From Phytophthora quininea (taxonomy: Eukaryota > Oomycota > Peronosporomycetes > Peronosporales > Peronosporaceae), in contig JAAVTG010000550.1 of assembly GCA_011947345.1 (NCBI GenBank), positions 171,418 through 235,417 on the forward strand: DNA of 64,000 nucleotides, in the 5' to 3' direction. A model generated the notes under the pieces. That model was given only the letters and a program-made list of their open reading frames with translations, was not told the DNA's origin and did not search any database. The position numbers were made by a program, and so were the translations under genes. Shown one piece after another: positions 19,417-31,282 of this stretch (its first letter is position 1; each line of letters starts with the position of its first letter).

Positions 19417-20455
19417 GGTGGTGAACTTGGAGTTCCACATGAGAGGTGACGATTTGGAAGTCGACAGATTGCTTTTCCAGCAAACGCCATAAGCGCGAAG
19501 CAACGAGACGCTTGTACAGCCGGCTTCGATCTCCTCGATTTGTCCGATCGGTTGGTTGGGGTACTCACAACTTGACAATTTCGTTTTATGCTCGAAGATG
19601 GCGCGACAGCGTCGCGTAAACTGTTTGTTGATCAATGATGGTGTTCTTCATCAACAAAAGGGTGGCAAGAGTGTGCTAGACTCGGTTATGCATGCTGACT
19701 CACAATCTTCGTCCCTGCTTCGTTACGTTGATGGAAATCCTTGTCAATCTCAAGATCTCGACGCTCATGCAAAACGGGAATTAGTCGCACAAACGCGCAA
19801 TCCGCTGAAACATCCAGCAAAATACTTAGAGCACTTTGAAGTGTGCAACGATAGAGAAACACAGAGTACTGATCATGGAGGTGTTATCTCGTAGCATCGT
19901 GAATTTGGTGCTCTTCTCAACTGACTCAATCGATTGGAATTCAGGGCTGGTTGAGAGGCAACGAGCAGCATACTGTACGGAAAGTTCAATTCTTGTCTGT
20001 CCACAGAGAATCCGTGGACTTACTGTGCAGCAATCTTTTGCTCCGCGAACGCACAACCGAATGGCGTGGCGGTTTGAATTCCTGCGATTTAATAATAACT
20101 CCTTTGAGCCAGGAATGGTCAATCAATAAAGTACTGCATCTCTCGGTGTTTATGACGTTTGCGCGCTAATGCAAATTGCGAAGTGAGTTGTTTAGATGTT
20201 AGTCTACCAGTACTCCCTCGGGCTGGCCCTGTGGCAGCGCCCGAGGTCTTCGCTCCGCCACCCCTTGGCGAAGATTATGAAGACGGCGCGATGACGCGGC
20301 GCTGATGTAGATCCCGTGCTGACGGTCGTAGATAATGTAGCTGCTGTTGTTGACGCGGTGCTGGTGCTGGTGTCGGCACTGGTGTCGGGCAGGCGGCGAC
20401 AGCGTCGTCGTCGTCGGCTCCGTCGTCTGGGATACATACTGCACAGTGTTGTCGC

Positions 20456-20473
20456 CCCCACTTCGCAATTTCC
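20456..20473 (+). promoter_or_regulatory. Inr/FPR-like core promoter of the second Y copy
   Basis: CCCACTTCGCAATTTCC lies about 55-70 bp before the ATG at 20527 and is identical to the element at 3632-3646. Confidence 0.6.
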
Positions 20474-20526
20474 AAGCAAATACTCGAGTCAACGCATCGG
20501 CCACTCCAGCGATATCCACCATCAAG

Positions 20527-21047
20527 ATGCACTTCGTCCGTCCTGTCATCGGACTCATCGTCGCTTGTGGGACGGTTCTCGCTCAAGCTGCACAACCTGC
20601 GCCTCAAAAGTTCGTCCAAGTCGTCCAGAACGGTGAAGACTGCAACTATGTCTACAAGACGCTGCCCATGTGCGCTTCCAAGAACTTTGTCTGCCGCATG
20701 AAACCCGGCCACGAGGCGTACACGGAGCCTCCGTCTTGTATCGAGTACGACCCGTCCAACATGCAGGACAACCCGTACGAGGCTGAGGAAAACTCGGTGA
20801 GCCCGTGGGGAGTCTGCAGTCCTGTTGCCGAGAAGAACCGCAAGCCTGGAGATGCCCCGTTTGCAAGCGTGACTTTCAGTGCATGTGTCTGCATGGCAAC
20901 AATTCCTGCTCGTGTGTTCCTCCTGACTTTGTAAACGAAGCCAGCGCTACTGTGAGATGCGGTAAAACTGCCTGCTTCGTCGGCCAATACTGCCACTACG
21001 TTCAAGCTGGCGGGATGGCGTGCCAGCAAAAACCTTACTATTTGTAA
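20527..21047 (+). CDS. Secreted cysteine-rich protein Y, second copy (one apparent 1-bp frameshift)
   Basis: This is a near-identical inverted copy of 3057-3578 with one amino-acid change (AYTEPPSC for AYMEPPSC). A C run of four at 20855-20858, against five at the equivalent place (3246-3250), shifts the frame just before the CKRDFQC motif. Everything downstream matches and is open in the shifted frame to the stop at 21047. It has the same Inr-like element upstream. It lies convergent with HOOK copy c, 85 bp apart stop to stop. In the inverted arrangement at 3 kb the same gene is intact. Confidence 0.8.
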
Positions 21048-21132
21048 GGTAAACTTCGACCCTGAGCAGAGTAGCGCCGTTCACTCGCCTCCAAACTTCT
21101 TGCAGATAAATTTACTACGATGAGATACCAGT

Positions 21133-21917
21133 TCATTGCTGGTGGCATTCTGAAGGTTGGTCTGTTTTCTGTCGTTCTGTTGCCAAACTGCGTTTCATAG
21201 CATGTGTGAGTCGACGCTTAGGACGGGGTTCCGGAGCTGCTTGAGCTGCCGATTGCGACGCCAAGAAATCTCTTGCGTCCACGAACTCACTTGTACTACA
21301 AGTAGTTGTTAAGTTGACAACTTCCTGTTGTGAAACCTCGGCTCTGAGACTGCGTTGTTCATCTCGAGACCCTGAGATGTGATTGTTCTTCTTCTGTCTT
21401 TCATGCTGCAGTAACCAATGGTTCACAGAGTCCTTCAACTGATCGACTTCCGTGGGTAAGGCCACATTTCTGGTTTGCAATTGCTTCTGTTCCTGGATGA
21501 GCTTCGCGTTCACAAGGAGAAGATCGCGACGCTTGTTGTCCACTGCCTCCTTGTCGTGCTCGAGTTGTTGGATGCGACTCACGTACTAATTGTTTGCTTT
21601 TTGGATACTGTCCCGACTACTGTAACGGAGTTGAACTTTGTTTACGACCTCATTGAGGTCACGGAGGTTTACTCTAATGATCATGACCTCAGCGAGGTCG
21701 AGTTGATATGCATATTCAAGTTTACTTGCTAATTGAGGTAGCTCAGGTTTACTCTAAATTGACTGGCTGCAACAGAGCAGCAGAAGTGGGAAAACAAAAT
21801 TTAGGCAAGTAAATATCAATACGCTTTTCAATTTACCGTCCAAAAATAAAAGCTTCCTCTCTCTACATTACAACTACACGTACAGGTTCAGCCAGCGAGC
21901 TTCTGGTGCAATTGTTT
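21133..21917 (-). pseudogene. HOOK-like coiled-coil gene, 3' part (copy c, C-terminal exon)
   Basis: This is the C-terminal exon (21582-21133, HDKEAVDNKRRDLLLVNAKL to ECHQQ) plus the intron-like region and the last codons of the preceding exon up to 21917. There the DIRS-like element begins. Copies a and b show that the sequence GTGCAATTGTTTGTTCTCTG was continuous before insertion; here it breaks after GTTT, and the missing part resumes at 33359. This piece and 33359-36060 are therefore one gene. Confidence 0.85.
21645..21700. repeat. Nested palindrome, copy 3
   Basis: This is the same double palindrome as 2406-2460, with a few substitutions (GACCTCATTGAGGTC, GACCTCAGCGAGGTC). Confidence 0.7.
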
Positions 21918-22022
21918 TCGGTCTCTTGTCGTCGAAGTTGGGGCTTGTGCCGATGTCGGCACAGAAAACGACTTCATTGCAGCGGCACCTCCGATGCCAG
22001 GGTGTGGCGTGGAGGTTGCCCC

Positions 22023-23084
22023 TTAATGCTGCTGCAATGATGAGGGTTTGATCATGCTGCGAGCCATCTGTGAGGTGAGCCGAGCATCGATCTTTGTGTA
22101 CCTTTCCACTGTATTCGATCTCCACCGCCCGAAAAGTTTCACAGCCAAACTGTCGAATCCCGCGTTAAAGAGCGCAGTTGCGCCGCCGCTCCGCAGCGAG
22201 TGAGATCCAAACTGCTCCGGCCTTTTTCCAGTGATTTTCGCAGCTGCCTTGATCGCTTGAGCGAGATCTCGAACCTGGAGGTTCTGTGTTGCCGTCACTT
22301 TGCAGAGTAGCGTGTCTGCATTGACTCTGAGCGAGAAGTGGTGCTTTACCAGATACCAACATGCCAATACTGGACAGCACTGGGGTGGCCGGAACGTGCC
22401 AACGTTCGCGTTGTTCCATCGCCGAACTGATCTGTTTTACTACCACGAAACAGATCATCACTTTGTCTACTTGCTTGAGCTCTGATTGTTCGCATCCGTT
22501 CTTGTCGACAATTTTTACGTCAGATCTCTCGATCGCGTACGATTTCACTTTCCTTCCGTCGGCTAGGTATTCCGATCGGCGCAGAGGAAAGAAGAAGCCC
22601 AGCACCGAAGCCCCCAGATGACTCGGTGCAGGGCGTCTTCGAAATTAAGCTGCGCGTGGAGTTGCTTGAGAAGCTGGTGCGTCGCCGGTAATTTTGCGTT
22701 TGTTGGACGGTCCTCTCTTCGCATTCCTGTGATTGCGAGTTGGTGGCCCGGAGTAAGACCGACGTTGAATCCACAGAAGCGGCGATGATGCCACGACACG
22801 TGACTGAGCTTCGAGAGCACGGTGGTGGTCGAGTTACCCGAGCGTGCTTGACTCCAGCCGTATTTCCAACAGTAGGTAGCGAACAGCGATAATTGATATG
22901 AATGCCGTTCGGGTTCTGCTGGAAGCCACTCGGAAAGCTGCATGAGTCTGCACCAAGAGACCCATTGAGCCCAGGTTCCAGCGTATTTAACTGTAGACGA
23001 CGCGGCCAATGATCGGGATTGAAGTGACGTGAAAAGCTCGTGCAAAGTCTTCTCGAGGCTTGTGGCACTGGAGTCTGTTGCCAC
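22023..23084 (-). pseudogene. Tyrosine recombinase of the DIRS-like element
   Basis: The N-terminal SAM-like domain (LHELFTSLQSRSLAASSTVKY) is followed by the catalytic domain: first Arg in GFFFPLRRSEYL, the HxxR box in GSHSLRSGGATALF, and the nucleophile Tyr in RSNTVERYTKID, close to the end as expected. The enzyme would integrate a circular cDNA by site-specific recombination. Frame breaks occur near 22600 and 22350, so the protein as read is split into three. Catalytic residues R, H, R and Y are all visible. Confidence 0.85.
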
Positions 23085-23160
23085 GACATAGAAAAGTTAG
23101 TCCACCTAGTTCTGTATGGTTCCGTCCACGCTCGTGATGCTGCGTCGGCCATGATGTTCG

Positions 23161-25492
23161 CTAACCCTGGTAAATGGCTCGCCGATACTCGAAGGTTGAA
23201 ATACGTTTCAGCGAGGCCAATTGCACGGTTGATTTCCTGGCTGAGCTCATTTTTGAGTGTAGACGATTGCACCATTGCACTGCTGACATGTTGTCACTCC
23301 AACACTTCACGTACACCAGTCGCCCTTCAAAGGCCTCGTGCCATCTCGGTCCCCATGTCCAGAGAGCTAGAGCGATACACAAATGTTCGCGCACGTTTAT
23401 GGAAAACGTTCCTGTGCTGGAAATCATGGTTTGCTCTTCTTCGTCGAATTTTACTTGGAGGAACTTGTCGACGGCAGGGTCCAGTACTGCTAAGCCGCTG
23501 TTAGAAGCGTCCATATAGAGTTCGACATCCGGAGATGGCATGTCACCAAACATGCTCAGAGGTAACGCTGACAGACTCCCATGTGCTAATATGTGCTGAA
23601 ACCAGTGAAGATCAGTTAGAGCTCCAGTCGACAGACTGGTTTTGCCGAATTTGGGTGCTGTCACGGCAAGTCCATGGAGACGCTGATAGAATGGTTTAGC
23701 TGTCCGAACGCACGTTGCCACATGACGTAGCGAGCCTAGCAGTTTTGGAGCTCTGTCTTCGTTACTGCCTTCTTTATCAGCATGACTTGTACTCGACCGA
23801 GGGCCTTTGCGATTTTTCCGCAGGAATTGACACCGTCCTCTCCGTAGTGTTCCAATAAACCCAAGGCCACCATTTCCGACCTCCACTCAGAAAACTTTGC
23901 CTCATTGATGGAACGTGGCCCTAGAACAGCGAGCATTGCATGACGTAGCGTTGCTTCGGCTAGTTCAAGTCTGTTTGCGATGTCTGGTTCGACTAGAATG
24001 TGGTCATCGACCCATTCATAACCAAAGAATGGGTCAGTATCGTCTGAGTCGGACACGGACGCGGGTGAGTTTGTTTCAACTAGCCACGATATTGCACGAC
24101 CAAACAGGCTATAGAATGGTGGTGAACCCGACCACCCGAACGGCGCCGCTAAATCCACCACCAGAATCTGCAACTCTTCCACTATCGCTGCCATGCGAAA
24201 TACCTGAGAAGCCTTCATACGTAGGTGTCTAAAAGCACCTTTGACATCACTTTTAGCAGTCTTATACATTTCGGATCTCCAGTTTGAGCGAGAAATTCAA
24301 TGCGTCGAGCAATCTTTGTCACGGGGTCATACTTTAGCGTTGGAGTCGAGTCCGTCACGTAGGTCGAGTTGGTGGAGTTTCCGTTTGGGAACGATAAGTC
24401 ATGGATGGTTCGGACTTCTATCTCGGGGTCGGTATCTTTCTTTTGAACAGCTCCGAGAGGGCTACAGATGACAGATGGCCACAAAGACAAAACGTCGGCG
24501 TCGACAACCAAATACTGCCCGGAATCTTGTCCCTCGCGAATACTTTTTGCTACTGCCTTCAGATAACGCCGACACGATCCGTGGTTCTTTGGCGGTGGTC
24601 GCAACGCCGTGGGTGTGCTGGTCCACTGGGCTTCTATGCCATGCTTGGCTACGTTTATCAATTCCTCCAGATAAGGGTAGCCGAGAAGCACTTGTTCTAG
24701 ACGATCGACTGTCAGTGCCTTGTTTGGTCTCCCGTCAAGGATGGTCTCTCCGCGTGCAAATTTTACAGCTTCTTCCACTGTAAGGTTTCTAGACCGGATG
24801 ATGTTGGACATTGATGTTTTCGCGACCTTATCGATCGTGTAGACATCTCTGTTACTGTTGGTTCGCTGAAATCCCCACCGTCGATGAAGCTGTGAGATCT
24901 TAGCTTCCATGTAAAGGAGTTCCGTCTCTAGTTGATGTTGAATAAATTTTGACGATAGCAGCGAAAGTGATACTCGCTGGCTCGATTGCTGGAAATGTCT
25001 CCGGTCTGGGGACAATCCGCTTGCTTTTATACTTGTGTCAAACACGCGGTGTTCTTCTGGACAAAGTCGCTGAGCACGTGCACCAATATCAGCACTTGTG
25101 CTGTCTTGTTCAACAACATTACCGGAATGAGTGTTGATTACACTATTCCATACGGGCAGCGAACGGAGATTTTCTGCAGCGTCCTCACCAAATTCGGCAC
25201 GTGATGATGCGGTAGCATTGTCAATCGCCAAATTTGTGGGGGCAGGCTCAGCGTCGTTCGTCGCTCTGCGTTGAAGCTGCGACTTGCAATTGGGCCCTGA
25301 ACGGAGATTTTCTGCAGCATCCACGTCATACTCAACACGTGATAATACCGTAGCATTACCAATCGCTGAATTTGCGGGGGCAGGCTCACCGTCGTTCGGA
25401 TTGTTGTCGCGGTCGCTCATGACTTCATCATATTGGTCTGTACGGCTCGATTGGGTTTTACCGCCTTCTTGCGGTTGTCGCAGCGTGTTACC
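23161..25492 (-). pseudogene. Reverse transcriptase and RNase H of the DIRS-like element
   Basis: From 25492 leftwards: a low-complexity N-terminal region with two tandem repeats, coiled segments, then the palm (SPLGAVQKKD, RTIHDLSFPNGNSTN), DVKGAFRHLRM (first catalytic Asp) and GYEWVDDHILVE (second and third Asp, a VDD variant of YxDD). RNase H follows: LYMDASNSGLAVL, REHLCIALALW and CWSDNMSAVQW carry the Asp-Glu-Asp set. Frame breaks lie near 24240 and 23860. The 5' end of the frame is cut at 25493 by the gypsy LTR; the upstream part resumes beyond 31238. Confidence 0.85.
25145..25400. repeat. Two tandem ~125-bp coding repeats in the DIRS-like polyprotein
   Basis: Two consecutive units encode EPAPANSAIGNATVLSRVEY and EPAPTNLAIDNATASSRAEF, each followed by AAENLRS. 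They are diverged at the nucleotide level but clearly homologous, so this is an old internal duplication in the N-terminal linker. Confidence 0.7.
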
Positions 25493-25735
25493 TGTCACAG
25501 TCCCATTAGAACTGTGGTGTTGAAACGGACAAAGTAGCAACAGAAACCACAAAGCGGGGGTTTAAAGCAAATACACTTCGTTATTTTCTCCAACAGTCAC
25601 AAGATCTCGTTTACATCTTGTCGTCGAGCAGCTTCCTGTTGCTCTCCAACTCGCTTCCTCAACGCTAAAGTGACCGTAAAGGCCTTCGACACCGGATAAG
25701 TTCTATCTGGAGTGGAGTCGACCATATTTACAACA
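25493..25735 (+). repeat. 5' LTR of the gypsy element
   Basis: TG...CA ends, 243 bp, matching the 3' LTR at 30996-31238 without a visible difference. Flanked on the left by TTACC. Confidence 0.93.
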
Positions 25736-25764
25736 TAGTAGAGCTTTACGTGTGAGACAACAAG

Positions 25765-27121
25765 ATGAATGATCGTGAAGGAGTCGACATCGACGACTTC
25801 AATGGAGCTACAACGTCCAGACTCAATTCGAGCGAACTGGACGAAGTCCGAGACCTACTCACAAAGTTGCCCCGGCTGGAAGAAACCCTCCATGCCTTAC
25901 AAAGGGACCAAACAAATTTAACGGAGTCGGTGGCGGCGTTTGCCACGCGAGTTGAGCGGCGTCACCACGAGAGTACGGCACAAGCAGGACGAACTCATCA
26001 ACTTCTACAAGAAGTAATTCAGCAAATGCAGCAATTTTCGGACAGAAGTTATGCCACGATGGAGAGTCATTCGAGACAGTTAAACGAAATGCGCGGAGAA
26101 ATAGAGCAGATGAAATCTGATGCTCAAGCTCAGCGTGAAGAAGTAGCTGATCTGCGGGCAACCATTACGGACATGTCATCTATGGCTGGTCCAAATGCAG
26201 TGGATAATTCCGAGCTGTACCCTGAGTGGGATGTGCTGGGCAAAATGCCAGAAGGAACCACATCGTACTCAGCAAACGATCTCGAGGATCGGATAGCCAA
26301 GACTTTCAAGCAAAAGAGACGCCAATATTTGGCGGGAAGACAATGAAGACATTGATGTGTATGTGCTCAATATGATCTCGTGGTATGGAGCTTTCCAGTT
26401 ATTTTTCGACAACCACAAGTTGATTTCCGCGTCGGCCAGCTAATGATGAGTCACACAAAAGGCAAGGCAAAAGCATGGCTACTGCAGGAATACAGTGGCG
26501 AATGGCGCTGGAGCTCAATTGCCAAGAAAATGAGACAACGATTTCTCACCAAGTCTCGCGAGGAAGATCGGGTGGCACGATTGTTTGACTGCACCCAAAG
26601 ATGTCGCTCGCTGGACGAGTACATTGAAGAGTTTTGCGGCTGGCCCGAACGGAGGAAGTCTCCGTCAAGTTTAAGCTGATTCTCTTTAAGAAAGGCTTGC
26701 AATCGCAGGATTTACAAAATTTTCTCCAGACGAAACAATATACATCGCTGGAAGACCTCGTCGATGCAGCTCGAACAATGAACCCACGTGCAGCGCCTGA
26801 AGAGTCAAATAAGCGTGCAGCGAAATCCGCAAGCGCTGGCTCGGCCGATGGAGGAAAATCCCGCAAGGGAGTCAGAACTAGGGCGAAAAGAAAACCGACA
26901 CGCAGAAGTGCACGCCAATGCACTGCACGGAACAAGGTCACACACCCGATAAGTGTTGGATGTTACATCCAGAACTGCAACCGAAGTGGTTAAAGAGCAA
27001 GAAAAACAATGCAGCTACAACAACATCAGCGACATCCAATAGCGTTGGAATGGATCAACTGCTCAAAATGATGTCTTCTCTCAAATCTGACATGGATAAG
27101 TTGAAAAGTGATTTAAACTAA
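25765..27121 (+). pseudogene. Gypsy gag
   Basis: An N-terminal coiled coil (LEETLHALQRDQTNLTESVA) is followed by the capsid-like retrotransposon gag region (KAKAWLLQEYSGEWRWSSIA to YIEEFCGWPERRK), a basic linker, and a zinc knuckle remnant (CTEQGHTPDKCWMLHPEL). It is spread over four frames, with breaks near 26350, 26640 and 26920. In an element with identical LTRs such breaks are unexpectedly many and probably include consensus errors. Confidence 0.8.
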
Positions 27122-27180
27122 GCGGTTCTGGGGATGGCATCCCAGGACCTGACACTGCCACCTCCAATGCAGAGTCGCAA

Positions 27181-30100
27181 GTGTTTGACCCAGGTAAGGA
27201 AGAGAACCTAGCCTACTTCCGAAAGAACGCGGCTGGCACACAGCTGGGGAAACGGTATTTGATAAAAATGTCGGCTGCACACGCGGTGACACTCACACGC
27301 AGGGTCGAACATTCTTCGATGAGGGAGCAGACTTTTGCGGTGTGTCGGAGGAATTTATCCGACGAAACAAATGGGAGCATCATGTCATCGATTCGGGGTT
27401 CTTTGCAGTAACCTACGCTAACGGCAAGACGGAACAAGTAGCAAATAGAACCATCACGCTGAAAATTTACGTGGATGACATGGAGTCTTTCACGTTCGAT
27501 TTCAACATTTGCTTTATCCCAAACGGTTGTGATTTAATGCTAGGAGTTCCATGGAAGCGGACAGCGCTACCAATCATTGACTGGGAAACCGATCAAGTTT
27601 ACAGCAAGCAGCAGTACATTGAAGAGGTTGAGCGAGCAAAGAAACTTCAGGAGAAACAGAAACAAAACCCCGATATTCACGCTGAACGGCAACGAACAAA
27701 AGAGTCCCCGCTTGCTATCCCAAAACTACCGACAGAACGTAGTGCATACTACAGCGCAAAGTGGGGATTCACGAAGCACATCTCGCTCAAGACGGCAAAA
27801 AGATATTCCGGAAAAAGATGTGGAATTCGCAGCTGTCATACCCCAGGCAACCATCAACGCAATGTATGTTGAGGTCCTAAAAGAAGATGGGTACTCCGCT
27901 GCAGTAGCAGCGGCAGCAATTGTAACAACGAAAACCACAGATAAACAACAACGACAACTAACTACAGACTTGAAAACTTTTGCCGATAATCCTGGGTACC
28001 CTTTGCTGAAGGAATTCTCAGATATTTTTCGGACAGAATTACCAATCGGGTCACCAGCTCATGGTGAGCATGAAATGGAGATCAAAGAGGGCACTGGGGC
28101 AGTTTATCGACAGCAATGGAGGCTGAGTCCGGACCAAGAACGAGCACTTCGAGAGTGGGTGAAAGCTATGTTACGAGCTGGGTTAATTCGACCGAGTAAA
28201 TCACCACATGCCGCGCCAACGTTTTGCATAAAAACCGGTGGGGTGGAGAGTAGTTCACGATTACAGAGCAATGAATGAGCGAACCGTCCGCCAATCCTCA
28301 CCAATGCCAAGGAAAGACTCGATTATTGATCGCATGAGTCTGGCATTCTGGTTTAGTTGTTTCGACTTACTTTCCGGATATTATCAACTACGCATGCGGG
28401 AAAAAGACATCCCTTTTACGGCGTTCCAGACTCCCGATGGCTTATATGAATACATTGCCATACCAATGGGCCTCAGCAACGCGCCAGCAACTTTCAACCG
28501 TATCGTACAAGGAATCTTCGCGGATCTGCGCGACTTCACCGCAACGTATTTTGACGACATTTACATCTTCACAAAAACACACGACATGGAGGCACACCTT
28601 GCAGCAGTTCGAAAGGTATTCGAACGATGCCGGGAGAAAAACTGTATCTAAAGCTAGCCAAGTCTACAGTGTGTGCGCCCGAAATTCCGTGCCTCGGAGA
28701 TTTCGTGGGGAGAGATGGAGTTAGAATTGATCCTGACAAAGTTCGAGTCATCCAAGAATGGCCTCGACCAACCTCCGTGCGAGCATTGCAGTCATTCCTC
28801 GGAACTACAGTGTATGTGCAGCGATTCTGCAAAAATTACTCTGAGATTAGTGCGCCGTTGTTCGAACTGGTGAAAACAAAGAGGAGGTCAACATTGGAAT
28901 GGAGTAAAGAACAGATTCTGGCGTTTGAAAACCTGAAAATTGCGATGAGTAAAACACCAGTCCTAGCTCTCCCAAATTTCACGAAGCCATTTCACATGAG
29001 AACGGATGCGTCGCGATACGCGGTTGGTGGGGTGTTATTCCAGCTGAACGACAAAGATCTGGAACAACCTATAGCGTTCTGTGGGCGAAAGATGAAAGCT
29101 GCTGAATTAAACTACCCGACCCATGAGCAGGAGATGCTCGCTATTGTGCATTGCCTGCAAATATGGAGAATTTATCTACTTGATGGTGGAGGTCTCGTCG
29201 AAACAGATCACCACTCATTGGAACGGGTGCTGAAGCAGAAAACTATAAATCGGCGACTGTGCCGATGGTACAATTTACTTGCAGAGTTTAACTTGCGATT
29301 TAAGTACATACCTGGACCAACAAATAGCGTAGCAGACGCAATGAGCAGAAGACCAGACTTCGAGATTGACTTCTTACAACAGAAACAGCGTCAAATGAAT
29401 GCAGCCAGACGACTGCAAGAGAAGTCGCTACTCGAGATGATTCGACTGGCACAGCAAACGGCGGGGTTTAGCAAGTCAGTCTTGCCAAAACCGACGAAAG
29501 GCAACGCGAAATTCACATTTGTGGAGGAAGAAAATCTTATTCGTTGGACCTGTGGGGAGGAATCGCGTATTTTTATTCCACAAGAGGCGATTGAGTTACA
29601 ACATACTATCTTATGGGAACTCCATGACATTGCCATTGCTGGACACCCGGGGTCGAGAAGACAATTGATGCTGTCCAACAACGATTCTACTGGAAACGAA
29701 TGCATCAGAAAATTCAGCATTATATTGCAACGTGCGAATCGTGCCAACGAAATAAGCATAGGACCGGAAAATCACCAGGTCTATTACATCCACTCGAAAT
29801 CCCTTCGAGCCGATGGTCATCAATCGGCATGGATTTTATTACTGGCCTGCCGGAAACAAAAGTGGATATAACACGATTTTGGTCATTGCTGACAGGCTGA
29901 CTAAACGTGCACATTTTATCGAGACAGTAGCTACAATCTCAGCCGAAGAACTTGCGAAATTGTTCGTGAAAGAGTATGTTCGCCATCACGGCTTACCATC
30001 GGATATCGTCTCCGATAGAGACTCGAAGTTCACGTCGAAGTTCTGGACATCGTGTGCAAAACTTTTAGGTACTAAACTCAAGTTAGCTACTGCTCATCAC

Positions 30101-31012
30101 CAACGAACCGACGGGCAAGTCGAAAGAATCAATGGAATTCTTGCAGGCTACCTCCGGCACTACGTTAGCGGGTTTCAAGATGATTGGGACCAATACTTAG
30201 CGCTAGCGGAATTTGCTTACAACAGTCGATACCAGTCAAGTATCGAAATGAGTCCATTTGTGGCAGACTTGGGATATTCGCCCAAACTTCCAACGGATTT
30301 AGCACTTCCGAACACGAACTGTGAGACAGCGAGCAAGTTTGTGGCGCACATGGAAAAAATATTGCGTTCTATACAAGCTCAACTTCGGGCAAGTGCTGAA
30401 AAAATGAAGCTTTACTACGACAGAGGGAGACGCGATCAGAAATTCAAGATAGGCGATATGGTTCTTATCTCTACTAAAGATTTCAACCCGAAGACAATTG
30501 GCGCCGTGCAACGAAAGTTGGCGTCGAAATGGATTGGGCCGTATGAAGTGCTGAAAATTCTACATGATGGAGCAAGTTATGAGCTTAATCTACCGCACGA
30601 ATTGCAGATTCATCCGGTTTTCCACACCATGGCGCTGAAGAAGTTCGTCAAGGACACAACGGGCTGTGTGCGAGACTCAACAATACCGACAATACGACTT
30701 AAAGATGGATCCGAAGGCAATCTCATCGAGGCAATACTAGATCATCGAATCAAAAGAGATGGCTCAGAGCAATACAAGTGCAAGTGGGTGGGGAAATCAG
30801 ACGATATCACCTGGGAACCAACAGCAAACTTACTCTCAGTGCCCGGCTTGATCCGTGAATATCATCGACGAGCGAATAACCTACCGACGAGAAGGTCAAC
30901 CAGACTACAAGAACAAAATCAGCAGCATTATCTGCACGGATATAAAATTCGCAGTTGGACGTTCAGCCAGGAGGACCTCGTTCTGAAGGAGGTCGTGTCA
31001 CAGTCCCATTAG
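27181..31012 (+). pseudogene. Gypsy pol: protease, RT, RNase H, integrase, chromodomain
   Basis: Protease region at 27300-27590, with FFDEGADFCGV at the expected active site (Glu where Ser/Thr normally stands) and DLMLGVPW later. Reverse transcriptase at 28000-28650 (HDYRAMNERT, FDLLSGYYQLRM, ATYFDDIYIF). RNase H at 28980-29230 (RTDASRYAVGGVLFQ, ETDHHSLE). Integrase at 29590-30270: zinc-binding part, GMDFITGLPE, IVSDRDSKFTSKFW and GQVERINGIL give D-D-E. Chromodomain near 30720-30870 (ILDHRIKRDGSEQYKCKWVG), typical of chromoviruses. Breaks near 27340, 27870, 28250, 28640 and 29800. Confidence 0.88.
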
Positions 31013-31238
31013 AACTGTGGTGTTGAAACGGACAAAGTAGCAACAGAAACCACAAAGCGGGGGTTTAAAGCAAATACACTTCGTTATTTTCTCCAACAGT
31101 CACAAGATCTCGTTTACATCTTGTCGTCGAGCAGCTTCCTGTTGCTCTCCAACTCGCTTCCTCAACGCTAAAGTGACCGTAAAGGCCTTCGACACCGGAT
31201 AAGTTCTATCTGGAGTGGAGTCGACCATATTTACAACA
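30996..31238 (+). repeat. 3' LTR of the gypsy element
   Basis: Same 243 bp as the 5' LTR. It is preceded by a short purine-rich stretch (GAAGGAGG) that may serve as polypurine tract, and followed by the target duplication TTACC. Confidence 0.93.
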
Positions 31239-31282
31239 TTACCGTACACAAGCAGATTTGCTGCAGATCTACCTGTGGGCAG

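Larger units (their letters stand above)
25493..31238 (+). mobile_element. Chromodomain Ty3/gypsy retrotransposon with both LTRs, nested in the DIRS-like element
   Basis: The element is 5,746 bp with two 243-bp LTRs (25493-25735 and 30996-31238), which I read as identical base for base. Each begins TGTCACAG and ends ACAACA. The 5-bp target duplication TTACC lies at 25488-25492 and 31239-31243. Identical LTRs mean a recent insertion, the latest event of the nest. The internal order is gag, protease, reverse transcriptase, RNase H, integrase, chromodomain. Confidence 0.95.
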
